Assembly (NCBI GenBank): GCA_002309585.1
Contig: DBXN01000116.1
Span: forward strand, 1-30,619
DNA length: 30,619 nt
Direction of reading: 5' to 3'
Source of the DNA: Verrucomicrobia bacterium UBA1211
GTDB lineage: Bacteria; Verrucomicrobiota; Kiritimatiellia; RFP12; UBA1067
Under the pieces are notes generated by a model. It searched no databases and had not been told where the DNA came from. It saw nothing but the letters and a program-made list of their open reading frames with translations. Numbering within the stretch: position 1 is the stretch's first letter; each line of letters starts with the position of its first letter. The translations under genes and the position numbers were made by a program. This document shows positions 22,081-30,356 of the stretch, piece after piece.

Positions 22081-24738
22081 TCACTGCGACTGTACCGGCG
22101 CAAGTGTATCCGCGCCTCCTTCAGCCTCGAACACCTTTTCAAAGGCATTGATGATCTCGTCCGCCATGCGCTGGTAGCCGGGATCGTTGGGATGCAACGC
22201 CACGTCGATCGAGAGGTCGGCGAGCTCTGGCTCCTCGCCGCAGTTGGCGTAGAAATCGGCGACTGCGAAGCCTTCCTTCTTCGCGATTGCACGAACCGCC
22301 TCGGCGTACTCGCGCAGGTAGTTGCCGTTCTTGGGCAGTGTCTCCTGCGGCGGAAGATATTTGCCGAATCCGTAGCTCTTACGGGGCGTACAGAGGATGA
22401 TTTTCGCCTGGGGGCTGATCGCGCGGATTTGGTCGATCAGGATACGGTAGTTGGCATAGAAGGTCTTGTTCGACGCGTTATTCTCGTAATCGGCGAGGAC
22501 ACCCGGCTTCACATCCTGCCCCCAATCGTTGACACCGTGCTCAATGGTATAGTAGTCGGCCTTCGAAATCCGGCCGTGCTGCGAGGCGACAACGCCGCCG
22601 TTCACGCCGCAGTTGATGAAGCCCTTGAAGCGGAGCACATCGAGCACACGGTCCTGGTAACCGCGCGTAAACTTGCCGCGCGCGTTATGGACGTTGGCGT
22701 TGTACCAGGTGATCGAGGTACCGAGCGAACACCAAGTGGCGTCGATCCCGCGCGGACGGTACAGCGTATTTTTCTGAAGCGCCATCAGCGTGAACAGCGC
22801 CACGTTCTCCCACGCTTGGTTGGAATCGCGGTCCATCACGGCTCCGATATGGTTGCGCCCCTCCCAGTCACATGTGTTGACGCGCTCGGTGAGCGTACCA
22901 GGGTCACCCTTCGGCATGAAGCGGTTCTTCTCGGTGGTGGCGTACTGCGCGATGTTGAGCGCATTGTCATAGAAGACCTGCGCGTAGCGACTGTCACCCG
23001 TCGCCCGCGAGAGCTTGACCAGCCAGTCCGCGCTCATCACATAAGGTCCCGGCGCAGAGTGCCGGTTCTGCACGCTGGCCCACACGCTGCCCGTCGCCTT
23101 GATGCCGAGTTGGTTCATACGCGATGTCTCCGGGAACGGATAGTCGAACGCCTCCACCCAGCTCGCGTACATTGCAGCGGCGGCCTTGGCCTTTTCGACC
23201 CACTCCCGCTCGCCCGTGAGTTCCCACAGCGCGATGAAACTCTCGCCGAGTTCGCAACTGGACTCGCTGTCGGGAGCCTCAAGGATTTCCGCGGGACCTC
23301 CCCCGCAGTACCCTTTCGCGAGATCATGCCCATAGAGATAGCGTCCCGTGGCCTTCGCCACATCCAGGTAGGCGGGATTGCCGAAGTACTTCGACGCGAG
23401 CGCGAGCGCGCCCGGCACCAACGCACCGTTGGTGGAGTTGGGCGCGTGGATCTCGCCGGAGTCCACCCTAACGTACTGTCCCAGCTGTCCGTAGCGCTTC
23501 CAGACCGCGACCACGCCGTCGCATGCCTTGCGCACGGACGCCTTCCATTCGGGCTTGATGGCAACGCCCAACGCCTCCATCTTCTGCAGCGATTGGATAC
23601 CGTAGTAGATCGTGATCGCCGTACGCCGAATCATTGCATGGTCGCGCAGCTGCGTCATGTGCCCGAACGCGTCGCCGAGCAGTTCCCCACGACGGTTGAT
23701 GGCGTAGTAGAGTCCGCTCTTGCCGTTCATCCCCGTGATGGCGTCCCAACACAGCGCACAGCGGCGCAGGCGTTCGGGCGTGGGATGTTCCAGCATCGGC
23801 AGTAGATAGACCGGCACGCCGTTCCAGCCGAGCTGGAGGTGTCCGAAGGGACCGTTCCCCTTCGGCTGGTTGCAGTAGTAGCCGAGTCCCTTCTCTTTGT
23901 CCTCGTACCAGTGGTTGGCGTCCTCGTTGGCGAGGATCTGCCCGATGACGGTTTCGGGGTCTTCGGTTTTCGCGTGGACCGTGCGTCCCGTACGCAACTT
24001 GCGGACGTCGAAGGCGCGTACGAGGAACGCATCGATGTCCTTCGCCGGGAAGTCGATCACCGACACGCCGAAGGTCACCGTGGTGTCCTTCTTGATGTCC
24101 GGCGCGCGGTCACCGCAGTCCTCCTGTCGCGAACGGCACATCGTGTACTTTGTCATACGGACACCGGGTGCGGCGATCACGAACGTGCAGGTCTTTTCCT
24201 TCGGCGACTCACGCACGGAGAACCCGGTCTCGCCGAGCGGAGTCATCGGATCGGCGAGGTAGAGGTGACCTTCCTTCTTGACCGAATCCCAGTAGCCGAC
24301 CATCGGCGCCGAGGTCTCGCCCGCGAGAAAGTCGATGCGCGCGTCCGTACCATCCTTGTTGAGGTGGTGGATGTTGGTTGTCACCACGGGGCGGTTCGGA
24401 TTCTCAGGCATCCCCCAGTCGGTGATGTACGGCGGGTAACGGACAGACGCGATGTCGAAGCGGTTGCCGCCGTAAATCGCCGCCGGCGCGAATACGTAGT
24501 TGTTCGTGCTCCAGTCGGTCACGACGAACTCGAAGCCCACACCGCATTGCGGATAGTCGCGGTCCGCCTGCCAAGTGAGCGTGCGGTTCACGCCGGATGT
24601 CTTCACCGATTTCACCTCCACGCGGTTGGTCGCATTCATGCCGTCGTATTGACACACGAACGCGCCCTGTGCCGCCGCCGTCAGCGCACTTGCCGTGATC
24701 GCCGCCGCCAACGCGAACCACATGCGTGTCATCTTCAT
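22081..24738 (-). CDS. Secreted fusion: putative helical-toroid glycosidase-like region plus SGNH/GDSL hydrolase
   Basis: This 885-aa protein has a signal peptide (MKMTRMWFALAAAITASALTAAAQ). Residues ~25-250 look like a beta-sandwich. Residues ~260-655 are helical with recurring aromatic and Gly motifs (LGYYCNQPKGNGPFGHLQLGW, NGALVPGALALASKYF, SESSCELGESFIALWELTG), suggesting an (alpha/alpha)6 barrel like those of several glycosidases and lyases. From ~661 an SGNH esterase domain follows: Ser675 in SLGTSITW, GVNGGV, GVNDW (735-739) and His849 in DVALHPND. The triad Asp normally sits three residues before His; here that residue is Val and Asp845 is four before. It may deacylate and trim one glycan. 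ATG 24738 follows AAGGAG at 8 bp. Confidence 0.75.
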   Translation of the reverse strand: MKMTRMWFALAAAITASALTAAAQGAFVCQYDGMNATNRVEVKSVKTSGVNRTLTWQADRDYPQCGVGFEFVVTDWSTNNYVFAPAAIYGGNRFDIASVRYPPYITDWGMPENPNRPVVTTNIHHLNKDGTDARIDFLAGETSAPMVGYWDSVKKEGHLYLADPMTPLGETGFSVRESPKEKTCTFVIAAPGVRMTKYTMCRSRQEDCGDRAPDIKKDTTVTFGVSVIDFPAKDIDAFLVRAFDVRKLRTGRTVHAKTEDPETVIGQILANEDANHWYEDKEKGLGYYCNQPKGNGPFGHLQLGWNGVPVYLLPMLEHPTPERLRRCALCWDAITGMNGKSGLYYAINRRGELLGDAFGHMTQLRDHAMIRRTAITIYYGIQSLQKMEALGVAIKPEWKASVRKACDGVVAVWKRYGQLGQYVRVDSGEIHAPNSTNGALVPGALALASKYFGNPAYLDVAKATGRYLYGHDLAKGYCGGGPAEILEAPDSESSCELGESFIALWELTGEREWVEKAKAAAAMYASWVEAFDYPFPETSRMNQLGIKATGSVWASVQNRHSAPGPYVMSADWLVKLSRATGDSRYAQVFYDNALNIAQYATTEKNRFMPKGDPGTLTERVNTCDWEGRNHIGAVMDRDSNQAWENVALFTLMALQKNTLYRPRGIDATWCSLGTSITWYNANVHNARGKFTRGYQDRVLDVLRFKGFINCGVNGGVVASQHGRISKADYYTIEHGVNDWGQDVKPGVLADYENNASNKTFYANYRILIDQIRAISPQAKIILCTPRKSYGFGKYLPPQETLPKNGNYLREYAEAVRAIAKKEGFAVADFYANCGEEPELADLSIDVALHPNDPGYQRMADEIINAFEKVFEAEGGADTLAPVQSQ

Positions 24739-24750
24739 CGCAATTGCTCC

Positions 24751-24819
24751 TTATTCCTTGAACAAATCCTCAAGCGTAACGAAAGACTGGATGTCAAAGG
24801 CAGTTGAGTTGCCCTCCAT
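24751..24819 (-). CDS. Possible 22-aa leader ORF or gene tail
   Basis: Within the 145-bp gap between two glycan genes, ATG 24819 (GAAGGG upstream) gives a 22-residue frame ending in SFVTLEDLFKE, 12 bp before the next start. It reads like a normal protein tail, so it may be the relic of a lost gene, an upstream leader peptide, or chance. Confidence 0.2.
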   Translation of the reverse strand: MEGNSTAFDIQSFVTLEDLFKE

Positions 24820-24883
24820 ACAAATCACGCCCTTCTTCGTGATACCTTGAGGAAGTACACTTTTCCCACCCTTTTCACCCGAT

Positions 24884-27373
24884 TCACTCCAGTACCACGA
24901 GCCCTTTACCCTTGCCATAGCGGGAACCGTCGCGATCAAACAGAACGGTCAAATTCCGTCCGTGATACCGGATGCCGTCCACGCACCACCACTCCCACGA
25001 TTCCGGGGCAAGCGGCTTGACGGAGACCTTACCATCCTCCTGCGGCACGATCCCGCAGAGTCCGGCGATGACCAGATCACAAAAGGTAGAATGGTTGTAG
25101 TCCTTGCCGCGCTCACGATAGGCGAGTTTCTTGATACCGGCTTTGTCCTGCCCGATCATGATCTCCCGCGCCAGCCACACCCCGGTGAACGGATCCAGAT
25201 CCTCGTCGATCCACGGGACCGTCTTGCCGTCTTCACGGAGACGCCGTTGCTGGAGGGCATACTGTTTAAGCAACCGCACGAAATCGTCCCGCTTTACGGG
25301 GAGACCGTTCCCATCCCACTGAAGCGTTTCATAGAGGGCCGTGAGGGCGACACTCGTCGCGTAAGGCCAGCTCGGACCGTTCCAGAGGCATTCGTGTTTT
25401 TTGAGATTGACCGCGACATCGAATCCCGGCGTGTTCCTCGCGGGGAAGGTCAACCCCTTGGGCGCGAAAAATCCCCGCTCATCCATCAGCGGTTTCCAGG
25501 CCGCGCCGAAACCGTCAAGCGGCATCCGGAAGTAGAAGGGTGCGTAGCCGTGAAGCTCACAGACCGCGTCCAGTTTCCCATCGGTGCCGAGGGCGGTGAA
25601 GAACGCCTTCTCCGCGTTCCACAGTTTCGTCTTGATCGTCCGTTCCAGCGTATCCGCCTTGGTTTGGAAACGCTGCGCCAAGGCCGCATCGCCCGCCAGG
25701 CGGGCAAGTTTCGCGACCGCCGACAACTCCGCCCACATCATCGCGTTGACCATCGGGCGCGCCCCGTCAGACGAAAGGGCGTATTCGGTCCCCTCGTAGT
25801 TGCGCGGCAGGTCGTACAGTCCCCTATCCGGTTTAAAACCCGCCTTGAATTCCCCCAACGCCCACCCCTTCTCCCACGCCTCGCTGACCCGGACAAAACT
25901 GGGGAGTAACGCTCGGAGCGATGACGTGTCGCCCGTCACCTTGGCGCGTTCCAAGGCGGACCATGCGGGCGCGCAGGCATAGGCACGGGGGCCGCTGACC
26001 GTCCCCTCCGTAACCATGAACCGCAGATAGTCGTCCAGATAGACCGGCGTCCGGAGCCAGCGTCCCTCCAGGATATGATGGTTGAGCGGGCAGGAGATCG
26101 TGTTGTATTTTCCCGCCCAGCCGACATCCGGCAGGAATTCGGTCACAACCCACCCGCTCCCCGTCTGGCGCAGATGTTTGCGGTAGGTCCACCAGCGAAA
26201 ATAGTAGCTCTTCTCGATCTCTTTGTCGGGACACTCGAAACGCGGAATCGCGGTCAACGCCCACTTCGCCGCTTCCGCGTTCCGGATGTCGTGCGGGTAC
26301 AGCTCCTCGTCATCCGCCGAAAACCCATCGAAGTAACCGCGCACGGTCTCGTTCCGGATCAGGGATGTGAACGGCGGCGCGGCGGGCGCGGGAGGAGGCG
26401 CCTCCAGATCGTACCCCTGGCGAGTGACCATGCCGATGTACTCGGCACCGCCCTTGCGTCCATTGTACCAGAGCCGCCAACAGCCGGCCGTCTCATCCCA
26501 GACGACGGAGGGCTTATAGCAGGCATCGGCATCCCACCCGCCGGGCGTCGGCTCGACAAGCGGATTGTCCTTCAGGCGTTTCCAGCTGCGGACGCCGTCG
26601 GGCGAGATCGCCGCGCCGATCCGGGCGGTGTGGATGTCGGAATAGCCGATGTAAAACAGCACATACCGCCCGTCCTTCAGCCGCTTCACCTCGCAACCAC
26701 CGATACGGTCACGGTCCCAGACGTTACCCTGGCCCTTGACAAAAATCGGGTTGATCCGTGATTTCTCCCACCGGATACCGTCTTTCGATTCGGCGTAACA
26801 GAGGACGTTCGGCTCGTAGGTCTCGCCGCTCGAATACCACATCCGGAAGACACCCCGTTCCTCGTCGCGCATCACATAGGGATTCATCACGCTGAACCCC
26901 TCGTGCGGGCGCTCCGGAATCAGCACCGGGTCGCGGGACACGCGGGTGAAGGTCACGCCGTCCTTCGACTTCGCGTAGCCAATCCAACTGTAGCTGGCCC
27001 CCCGCGCCTGACCGGTGTACCACATGTGATACTCCCCGTTCCAAAAGAGTGTACAGCTCCGGTTGACGATATCCTCCCAGCCGCTCGTCGGGTCCTCCCG
27101 GAGACAGATGACCGGTTCCGACCAATGGATACCGTCATCCGACCGTACCAGCGCAATCGACTTTTTCGGCCGCCACGAGAAGTACATGTTGTACCTGGCG
27201 CTTCCCGCATCGATCACGTTCACATCGAAACAGGTCCCCAACTTCTCATTCCCCAGAACGGGATTTTCCGCCGCCTTCCGCCATCCGCCCCCCGCGAGGG
27301 CCGAAAGGGCGAGCGAAACGGCCATAACCGCCATTCCTGCCTTTGTAAACACCGTTGCACGTGATTGCCGCAT
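24884..27373 (-). CDS. Secreted glycosidase fusion: five-bladed beta-propeller plus (alpha/alpha)6 domain
   Basis: This 829-aa protein has a signal peptide (residues ~1-28). Residues ~30-325 show repeated propeller blades (SDDGIHWSEPV, YHMWYTGQ, RMWYSSGE, YAESKDGIRWE, RLWYNGR), like GH43/GH130/GH32-type folds. From ~345 to the end it resembles GH63/MGH1-type toroids: RWWTYRKHLRQ, TEFLPDVGWAGKYNTISCPLNHHILEGRW, NAMMWAELSAVAKLARLAGD, ECLWNGPSWPYATSVALTAL and KDYNHSTFCDLVIAGLCGIVPQ. The C-terminal part probably is the glycosidase; in the propeller I could not fix a catalytic triad. ATG 27373 follows AAGGAGG. A good promoter lies upstream. Confidence 0.8.
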   Translation of the reverse strand: MRQSRATVFTKAGMAVMAVSLALSALAGGGWRKAAENPVLGNEKLGTCFDVNVIDAGSARYNMYFSWRPKKSIALVRSDDGIHWSEPVICLREDPTSGWEDIVNRSCTLFWNGEYHMWYTGQARGASYSWIGYAKSKDGVTFTRVSRDPVLIPERPHEGFSVMNPYVMRDEERGVFRMWYSSGETYEPNVLCYAESKDGIRWEKSRINPIFVKGQGNVWDRDRIGGCEVKRLKDGRYVLFYIGYSDIHTARIGAAISPDGVRSWKRLKDNPLVEPTPGGWDADACYKPSVVWDETAGCWRLWYNGRKGGAEYIGMVTRQGYDLEAPPPAPAAPPFTSLIRNETVRGYFDGFSADDEELYPHDIRNAEAAKWALTAIPRFECPDKEIEKSYYFRWWTYRKHLRQTGSGWVVTEFLPDVGWAGKYNTISCPLNHHILEGRWLRTPVYLDDYLRFMVTEGTVSGPRAYACAPAWSALERAKVTGDTSSLRALLPSFVRVSEAWEKGWALGEFKAGFKPDRGLYDLPRNYEGTEYALSSDGARPMVNAMMWAELSAVAKLARLAGDAALAQRFQTKADTLERTIKTKLWNAEKAFFTALGTDGKLDAVCELHGYAPFYFRMPLDGFGAAWKPLMDERGFFAPKGLTFPARNTPGFDVAVNLKKHECLWNGPSWPYATSVALTALYETLQWDGNGLPVKRDDFVRLLKQYALQQRRLREDGKTVPWIDEDLDPFTGVWLAREIMIGQDKAGIKKLAYRERGKDYNHSTFCDLVIAGLCGIVPQEDGKVSVKPLAPESWEWWCVDGIRYHGRNLTVLFDRDGSRYGKGKGLVVLE

Positions 27374-27403
27374 AATGTCCTCCTTTCAGCAAACCCGAAA
27401 CAG

Positions 27404-27432
27404 ATGATAAGCGACCATCCATCCCCCGTCAA
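27404..27432 (-). promoter_or_regulatory. Sigma70-type promoter for the propeller/toroid glycosidase, with GGATGG motif in the spacer
   Basis: On the minus strand TTGACG (27427-27432) and TATCAT (27404-27409) are exactly 17 bp apart, each matching consensus 5 of 6. The spacer holds GGATGGATGG (partial copy D of the repeat). It lies about 31 bp upstream of the start codon. Confidence 0.65.
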
Positions 27433-27481
27433 GGGAAACCCAGGCATTAACCCTTTGCGTGAGTAATCCTTTCTATTTTCT

Positions 27482-27943
27482 TTAGGCCGATATCAACGGA
27501 TAAAACCCGATCGCGAGCAATCCCAGAAACAGAAGGGTCCAGAGAAATCCGATCCCGACGGCGCGCGCGCCCCGCCAGCCTTTGATCTTTCGGAGAAAGA
27601 GGGTGAAAAGGGTCCAGGGAAGCCCAAGGATCACGATAGAGACACCCACGTTATACGCCAGTCTCGACGGCGTGTGGCCGAAAAGGAAGGCGAAAAACAA
27701 AAGATACCAGGCCGCATGCAGGCCGAACGTGGTGAGCAATCCAAACAACGCGGAAAGCAGGATCCCCCTCCCGGCCTTATGGTACAGGTAACCGAAGACC
27801 ACCCACGGCAAAACGAAGCCCCAGGCCCAGGCGACCAGAATCCGGTATCCCGTATCGCCGTCGATCCGGGCCATATCCGCCCGTACCGCCAGCGGCAGCG
27901 CCGCCATCAAACCGACAATCCATCCCGTCATCCGCTTCCTCAT
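27482..27943 (-). CDS. Small membrane protein of unknown function
   Basis: This 153-aa protein has about five hydrophobic segments: one near the N-terminus that may be a signal anchor (TGWIVGLMAALPLAV), then ILVAWAWGFVLPWVVFGYLY, LLSALFGLLTTFGLHAAWYLLFF, VGVSIVILGLPWTLFTLF and IGFLWTLLFLGLLAIGFYPL. I do not recognise the family. ATG 27943 is preceded by AAGGAAGGGGG; a longer frame upstream overlaps the preceding gene. It follows that gene by 17 bp and ends the membrane-protein operon. Confidence 0.65.
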   Translation of the reverse strand: MRKRMTGWIVGLMAALPLAVRADMARIDGDTGYRILVAWAWGFVLPWVVFGYLYHKAGRGILLSALFGLLTTFGLHAAWYLLFFAFLFGHTPSRLAYNVGVSIVILGLPWTLFTLFLRKIKGWRGARAVGIGFLWTLLFLGLLAIGFYPLISA

Positions 27944-27960
27944 CCGAATCCCCCTTCCTT

Positions 27961-28284
27961 TTAACCGTCCAGCAGTAACCCCGTCCCATAGCTGACGCCG
28001 TTCATCAGCAATGCCACCCATCCGAGAAAACCGACTCTCCGCAACCCGTAGAAGAGGGTCAGCATCCCCCACTCCACCAGCACAACGCATCCCTCGCAGG
28101 CCAGAATGAACAACGGATCCCGTCCGAACCGCGACAGGACACACATCAACATCGGATGCGTCAAAAGATTCACCCCGGCGACCGCCAGCCCGAAACGGGG
28201 TAGCCGTACCCACGCGACAACCGCGTATTCCACCGCGATATTCACCCATTCCCAGGCGAGCGCCTGTAAAACCTCTCTCATCAT
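27961..28284 (-). CDS. Small membrane protein of unknown function
   Basis: This 107-aa protein has three hydrophobic stretches (WVNIAVEYAVVAWV, GLAVAGVNLLTHPMLMCVL, LACEGCVVLVEWGMLTLFYGL) and a fourth weak one at the end. ATG 28284 lies behind GGGAGG and overlaps the TGA of the MFS gene in an ATGA, so it is translationally coupled. The family is not recognised; tight coupling suggests it works with the transporter. Confidence 0.65.
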   Translation of the reverse strand: MMREVLQALAWEWVNIAVEYAVVAWVRLPRFGLAVAGVNLLTHPMLMCVLSRFGRDPLFILACEGCVVLVEWGMLTLFYGLRRVGFLGWVALLMNGVSYGTGLLLDG

Positions 28285-29288
28285 GCCAATCCTCCCGTGA
28301 ACAGCGCCAGACAGTTCAATCCGAACGCGGTCCCGCCCTTCCCGCGCATCCGTCCGTAGAGGATCGACAAAACCGGACCCGTCGCCATTTGCGAGAGGAA
28401 GAGAAGCGTCAGCCATGCGGCGCGATTATCCGGTGTGACGGCGAAAAGAAGCGCGAGACTCCCGCAGACGCTCGCCGCCGTCACCCGCCACCGGCCCCAT
28501 CGCTCCGCGCAATACCCGCCAAGTGCCTTCCCACCCCAGGTGGCCAGCGCCCCCGACAGGGCCGTAAGGATACCGCCGGTGGCGGTCAGATGACCCGCGA
28601 ACAGGCCGGCCCAACTCCGCCAGGCGATCAACACAAACAAACCCGCGAGGATCAGTACCCCTGCGGAAGGAACACCCCGTCCATCCGCTCCGGATTCGGG
28701 ACACGTTTGCGAAAGCGTGACCAGCGCGGGAGAGGGAAACGTGCGCCATCGCCACACCGCGACACCTGTGCAGACCGCCAATGCGGCGGCAAACAGCAAC
28801 AGCCAGTACCCCGAACCGGAAAGGAAACCCGCCTGGCCCGCGAAAAGCCCCAACGCCCCCGTCGAGATAAAGAGACCAACCGGGCCGCTGTCACCGTCGC
28901 AGGACTCCAGCACATGTTTACCGGCCGAAAGGTGAAACAGCGCGTTTCCCACGCAGACCGCGGCGAGCGCTAACCAGCCCCCCGCCCCGCCCGCCACCGC
29001 AAGCGTAGCCATCACCGTCAGTCCCGTCCCAGCGCAAAACGCCATCCCGCACCATCGGCCCCGGGCATCCAGAACCAACCCCAACGGATACTGCAAGGCG
29101 AAGGCCAGCGCGTTATAGACGAGAACACGCTTCCACTCCATGCCCCCCATCAGCAACACGCTGAACGAGCAGGCATCCACAAGAGGGTGAATCGCTGTAA
29201 AGATCGCTACCATCCGCACTCGTCCGGTTCCTCTGATGATCCGATGGGTGTCCAGTTTATCGTTTTCACGGAGAAGAAGCGTGTCCAT
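28281..29288 (-). CDS. MFS-type transporter
   Basis: This protein of about 335 aa has around ten membrane helices, short inter-helix loops, and a loop of MFS type after the second helix (LGLVLDARGRWCG). It is slightly short for a 12-helix MFS protein. The substrate cannot be told. ATG 29288 gives the longest frame and overlaps the protease gene by 23 bp but has no clear ribosome binding site; GTG 29219 (AGAGGA upstream) or ATG 29213, just before the first helix VAIFTAIHPLVD, are credible alternatives. Confidence 0.75.
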   Translation of the reverse strand: MDTLLLRENDKLDTHRIIRGTGRVRMVAIFTAIHPLVDACSFSVLLMGGMEWKRVLVYNALAFALQYPLGLVLDARGRWCGMAFCAGTGLTVMATLAVAGGAGGWLALAAVCVGNALFHLSAGKHVLESCDGDSGPVGLFISTGALGLFAGQAGFLSGSGYWLLLFAAALAVCTGVAVWRWRTFPSPALVTLSQTCPESGADGRGVPSAGVLILAGLFVLIAWRSWAGLFAGHLTATGGILTALSGALATWGGKALGGYCAERWGRWRVTAASVCGSLALLFAVTPDNRAAWLTLLFLSQMATGPVLSILYGRMRGKGGTAFGLNCLALFTGGLA

Positions 29289-30021
29289 CGCATTCGGCCG
29301 ATTCGGGCACGGCGGGGGACCTCGACATCAACCAGAAGGCGTACCACGTTTCCACGGCCAAGACCACGGTTAAGCCCACACACCCCGGAAGGACAGCGAT
29401 CTCGCCGTTCGGGAACATCTTGGAAGAGATGTCGATCACGGCATGGGCAATGATGACGGAGATTAGATCGTCTGTCTTGATGTAGATCGCGCCGAACACC
29501 AAACCGACCACAACGGCATAACCCGTCTGAATCATGACGTTAATAATGTGCTGTCCGCCGCCAAGGTTGGTCATGTGGACGATTCCGAAGAAGAAGGCCG
29601 AGATCAGGAGCACGCTCATGGGTCTGCGGCCGTTCGCCTTCAGATTGTGGATGAAGATTCCCCTGCATAGAACCTCCTCGAAGACGGCGGGCGCGAGTCC
29701 GAGTATGAATGCGTAGGTATTATTCTCGGCATGGCCGCCCCCCGTCGCGACGTGCAGAATGATGTTCCATACGGCGAAGAACAAGGCGGGCAGCATCACG
29801 ACAAATCCGGAAAGCTGCTTCTTGAGATTGAAGCAACGGATGAAGACCAGAAACAGCAGGCCGCCCGCCAGCAACCGTCCGACCGCCGTATGGATGTTGT
29901 TGTCCACTGCGCCGGCGGAACAAACCATCCGCGCGACAACGGAAAAAACCAGTGCGAGAATGATCGCCGCGAAGAACAGCACCACCTGAAAAACAATAGG
30001 ATACCGGACACCAATTTTCAT
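29266..30021 (-). CDS. CPBP-family intramembrane metalloprotease
   Basis: This 251-aa protein has about seven membrane helices and the CPBP (CAAX protease and bacteriocin-processing, PF02517) motifs in order: FEEVLCRG (EExxxR), FFFGIVHM (FxxxH) and HAVID. Bacterial members are mostly of unknown substrate; some process or give immunity to bacteriocins. I chose ATG 30021 since GAGGAG lies 7 bp ahead; in-frame ATG 30039 and TTG 30048 are weaker. It leads a four-gene membrane-protein run down to 27482. Confidence 0.88.
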   Translation of the reverse strand: MKIGVRYPIVFQVVLFFAAIILALVFSVVARMVCSAGAVDNNIHTAVGRLLAGGLLFLVFIRCFNLKKQLSGFVVMLPALFFAVWNIILHVATGGGHAENNTYAFILGLAPAVFEEVLCRGIFIHNLKANGRRPMSVLLISAFFFGIVHMTNLGGGQHIINVMIQTGYAVVVGLVFGAIYIKTDDLISVIIAHAVIDISSKMFPNGEIAVLPGCVGLTVVLAVETWYAFWLMSRSPAVPESAECDGHASSP

Positions 30022-30356
30022 TTCCGTACTCCTCAACATGTTAACCAATCCCCCTTACCGGCAACTAACCTGTGCGATACTCGCCTTTGAATCGAGACAC
30101 TTCGCCATGTTTTCCCCGTTTCCGTTCAAGCGTATATTATCCCCAAACAATGAAATTATTTTACCCCAAATCACCCCGAACGTCAAACCGCGACCCCAAA
30201 CCCGGAATGTCAAAGCGGGTAAATCCCCCTTGCGCCCATCGGTCGGAATGCGCTAAACTAATCTCCGTTCAAACAAAAGTATTTCCGGTCTTGGCCATGC
30301 CGCGGGTGGCACGACCGGAAATTCGCTGGTGGCGAAAAAGGAAATTGTCATCTGAA
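30022..30356. other. Divergent intergenic region with a perfect inverted repeat
   Basis: These 335 bp separate the protease gene from the edge gene. They hold AT-rich stretches with possible -10 sequences (GATAAT on the minus strand at 30136-30141; TAAACT on the plus strand near 30255) but no convincing -35. At 30281-30290 and 30313-30322 ATTTCCGGTC and GACCGGAAAT are perfect complements around a 22-nt loop that holds GCCA/TGGC. This lies 35 bp before ATG 30357. No cobalamin riboswitch signature was found. Confidence 0.6.

Noticed and set aside
21778..23805. 675-codon plus-strand open frame
   Set aside because: It lies antisense to the SGNH fusion gene, is rich in Arg, His and Val as GC-rich antisense frames are, and spans the non-coding gap; the minus-strand frame has a signal peptide and motifs.
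30050..30356. Cobalamin riboswitch upstream of the radical SAM gene or corrinoid operon
   Set aside because: No B12-box-like sequence was found in either leader by eye; a covariance-model search would settle it.
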